A stretch of 53,216 bases of DNA from Lachnospiraceae bacterium (lineage in GTDB: Bacteria > Bacillota > Clostridia > Lachnospirales > Lachnospiraceae), in the NCBI GenBank assembly GCA_009911035.1, contig QXWO01000043.1, forward strand, positions 1 to 53,216. Direction: 5' to 3'. The notes beneath the pieces were generated by a model. That model had not been told where the DNA came from and made no database searches. It saw only the letters and a program-made list of their open reading frames with translations. The stretch's first letter is position 1; each line of letters begins with the position of its first letter. Position numbers and translations under genes: made by a program. Below are positions 52,052 through 53,216 of this stretch, one piece after another.

Positions 52052-53216
52052 ATGAGATTAAAAAGAGTACTGGCAGCCTGCGCTGCTGCCATCATGATAC
52101 TTGGGACACTGTCAGGCTGCGGGAATTCCGCATCCACAGGGGGGAGCGCTTCCAGTGCCGGGCAGACGGCAGAAGGCGAAACTGTCAATTTAAAATGGGT
52201 CATTATCGGGAACGGCATGCCCAGCAACTATGATACATGGATTGCCAAAGTCAATGAGTATATTGGGGAAAAGGTGGGCGTTAACCTGGAAATGGAAGTC
52301 ATTCCCTGGGGGGACTGGGACAAACGCCGCAATATTATTGTCAGCACCAATGAGCCTTACGATATCATTTTTGGAACAGGAAATAACTACATCGCAGATA
52401 TCAGTCTGGGCGCATACTACGACATTACAGATATGATTAGCGACAATATGCCGGGGCTGACAGAACTGATGCCGGAAAAATATTGGGACGGCGTTAAGGT
52501 GCAGGGCAGGATTTACGGTATCCCCACTTACAAAGATAGCTCCATTTCCAACTATGCAGTATGGGATAAGGAGCTGGTGGACGAATACAGCCTGGATATT
52601 GCATCCCTTACAGAGATCGAGTCCCTGACAGAGACGTTTGAAATGCTAAAGGCTGAGAAGAACGATTATCCGGTATATACAAAAAATGACGGTATCTACT
52701 ATATTTTCGATACCTATGACCAAATCGGAGCGGGAACACAGATCTTGGGCGTGCGCTATGACGACAAGGATGCAAGGGTATGCTTTACATTAGAAGAACC
52801 GGATGTCTATTCCGCGCTGGAAACCCTGCATGAATGGTATCAGAAGGGAATTATCAATCCTGACGCCTCCGCTTTGTCAGAAGCCCGGGTCTACAATATG
52901 TGGCGTGTTGCCCAGGGATGGGAATCAGCCGGCATTACGTCATGGGGCCCCCAGATGGGGAAAGATGTTGTGGTACAGAAGGTGGGGGACACCATTCTTT
53001 CCAATGAAACCGTAAGAGGTTCCATCAACATGATTTCCATTAACACCAAATACCCGGAAAAATGTTTACAGCTTCTGGATTTGGTCAATGCGGATACAAA
53101 GCTCCGTGACATGTTCTATTACGGCGAGGAAGGCGTGAACTTTGAATCCCAGGAGGGTACATTCCCCGATGCTTGCATCGCAACAAACTTTTCCCTAAAC
53201 GAAAACGGTGATATAA
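52052..53216 (+). CDS. Extracellular oligosaccharide-binding lipoprotein (LplA-like), truncated by the window edge
   Basis: At least 388 residues from the ATG at 52052 (SD GGAGG); the frame is open to the window end. Signal peptide with lipobox LGTLSGC (Cys at residue 23), then a low-complexity linker. The type 1 binding-protein fold shows as VNLKWVIIGNGMPSNYDTWI and, later, DYPVYTKNDGIYYIF. The typical complete length is about 500 residues. It delivers the oligosaccharide to LplB-LplC. The ligand is unknown; related systems bind aldouronates or host glycan fragments. Confidence 0.92.
   Translation, partial: MRLKRVLAACAAAIMILGTLSGCGNSASTGGSASSAGQTAEGETVNLKWVIIGNGMPSNYDTWIAKVNEYIGEKVGVNLEMEVIPWGDWDKRRNIIVSTNEPYDIIFGTGNNYIADISLGAYYDITDMISDNMPGLTELMPEKYWDGVKVQGRIYGIPTYKDSSISNYAVWDKELVDEYSLDIASLTEIESLTETFEMLKAEKNDYPVYTKNDGIYYIFDTYDQIGAGTQILGVRYDDKDARVCFTLEEPDVYSALETLHEWYQKGIINPDASALSEARVYNMWRVAQGWESAGITSWGPQMGKDVVVQKVGDTILSNETVRGSINMISINTKYPEKCLQLLDLVNADTKLRDMFYYGEEGVNFESQEGTFPDACIATNFSLNENGDI

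Overview
The window reads as chromosome of a gut-type, spore-forming, monoderm Clostridia, most likely Lachnospiraceae (Blautia/Clostridium cluster XIVa-like). This rests on a sigH-type sporulation sigma factor, a cysteine T-box leader, a DUF6472-like protein, LplB/LplC-type sugar transport, a domain-permuted GH3 enzyme and strong GGAGG ribosome sites. No species can be named from the sequence alone.

1-6800 is an AT-rich accessory region that abuts the 3' end of a tRNA-Met gene. It starts with the last domains of a group II intron. Then come a MATE/GNAT/MATE cassette, two conjugative-element regulators on the minus strand (sigma-like protein and a damaged helix_turn_helix_16-type protein), an orphan attenuator-type leader with a 40-codon ORF, a PIN-domain toxin/antitoxin operon with a third small gene, and an internally deleted IS256-family transposase. 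It looks like the decayed end of an integrative element.

6815-24900 is core chromosome with a GC content near 50%. It holds tRNA-Met and tRNA-Val, an autoregulated GntR regulator, an ABC-F protein, a membrane HExxH protein and ispF. After a divergent surface lipoprotein comes a T-box-controlled run cysE-cysS-mrnC-rlmB-(SGNH hydrolase)-sigH. This matches the Bacillus subtilis order ispD-ispF-gltX-cysE-cysS-mrnC-rlmB-rae1-sigH, except that the gltX and rae1 positions hold surface-protein genes. An RND-type exporter with a very long coiled coil follows, with its TetR regulator.

25000-38500 holds a nuclease-family remnant, thiN, a FecBCD-type uptake system split across both strands around a fused siroheme synthase, a chemotaxis receptor, a GH13 oligo-1,6-glucosidase, two more MATE transporters, an alpha/beta hydrolase, tRNA-Thr and xpt.

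38500-53216 holds a class A penicillin-binding protein, a YigZ-family protein, mgtE behind a short upstream ORF, an AraC regulator divergent from a permuted GH3 glycosidase, a class I glutamine amidotransferase, and a LacI regulator divergent from an LplB-LplC-lipoprotein oligosaccharide importer whose binding protein runs off the right edge.

I found no convincing wholly new multi-gene system. The most unusual items are the orphan leader/attenuator at 4131-4340, the coiled-coil RND protein, the VSGNE-repeat SGNH hydrolase in the rae1 position, and the small ORF overlapping the start of mgtE.
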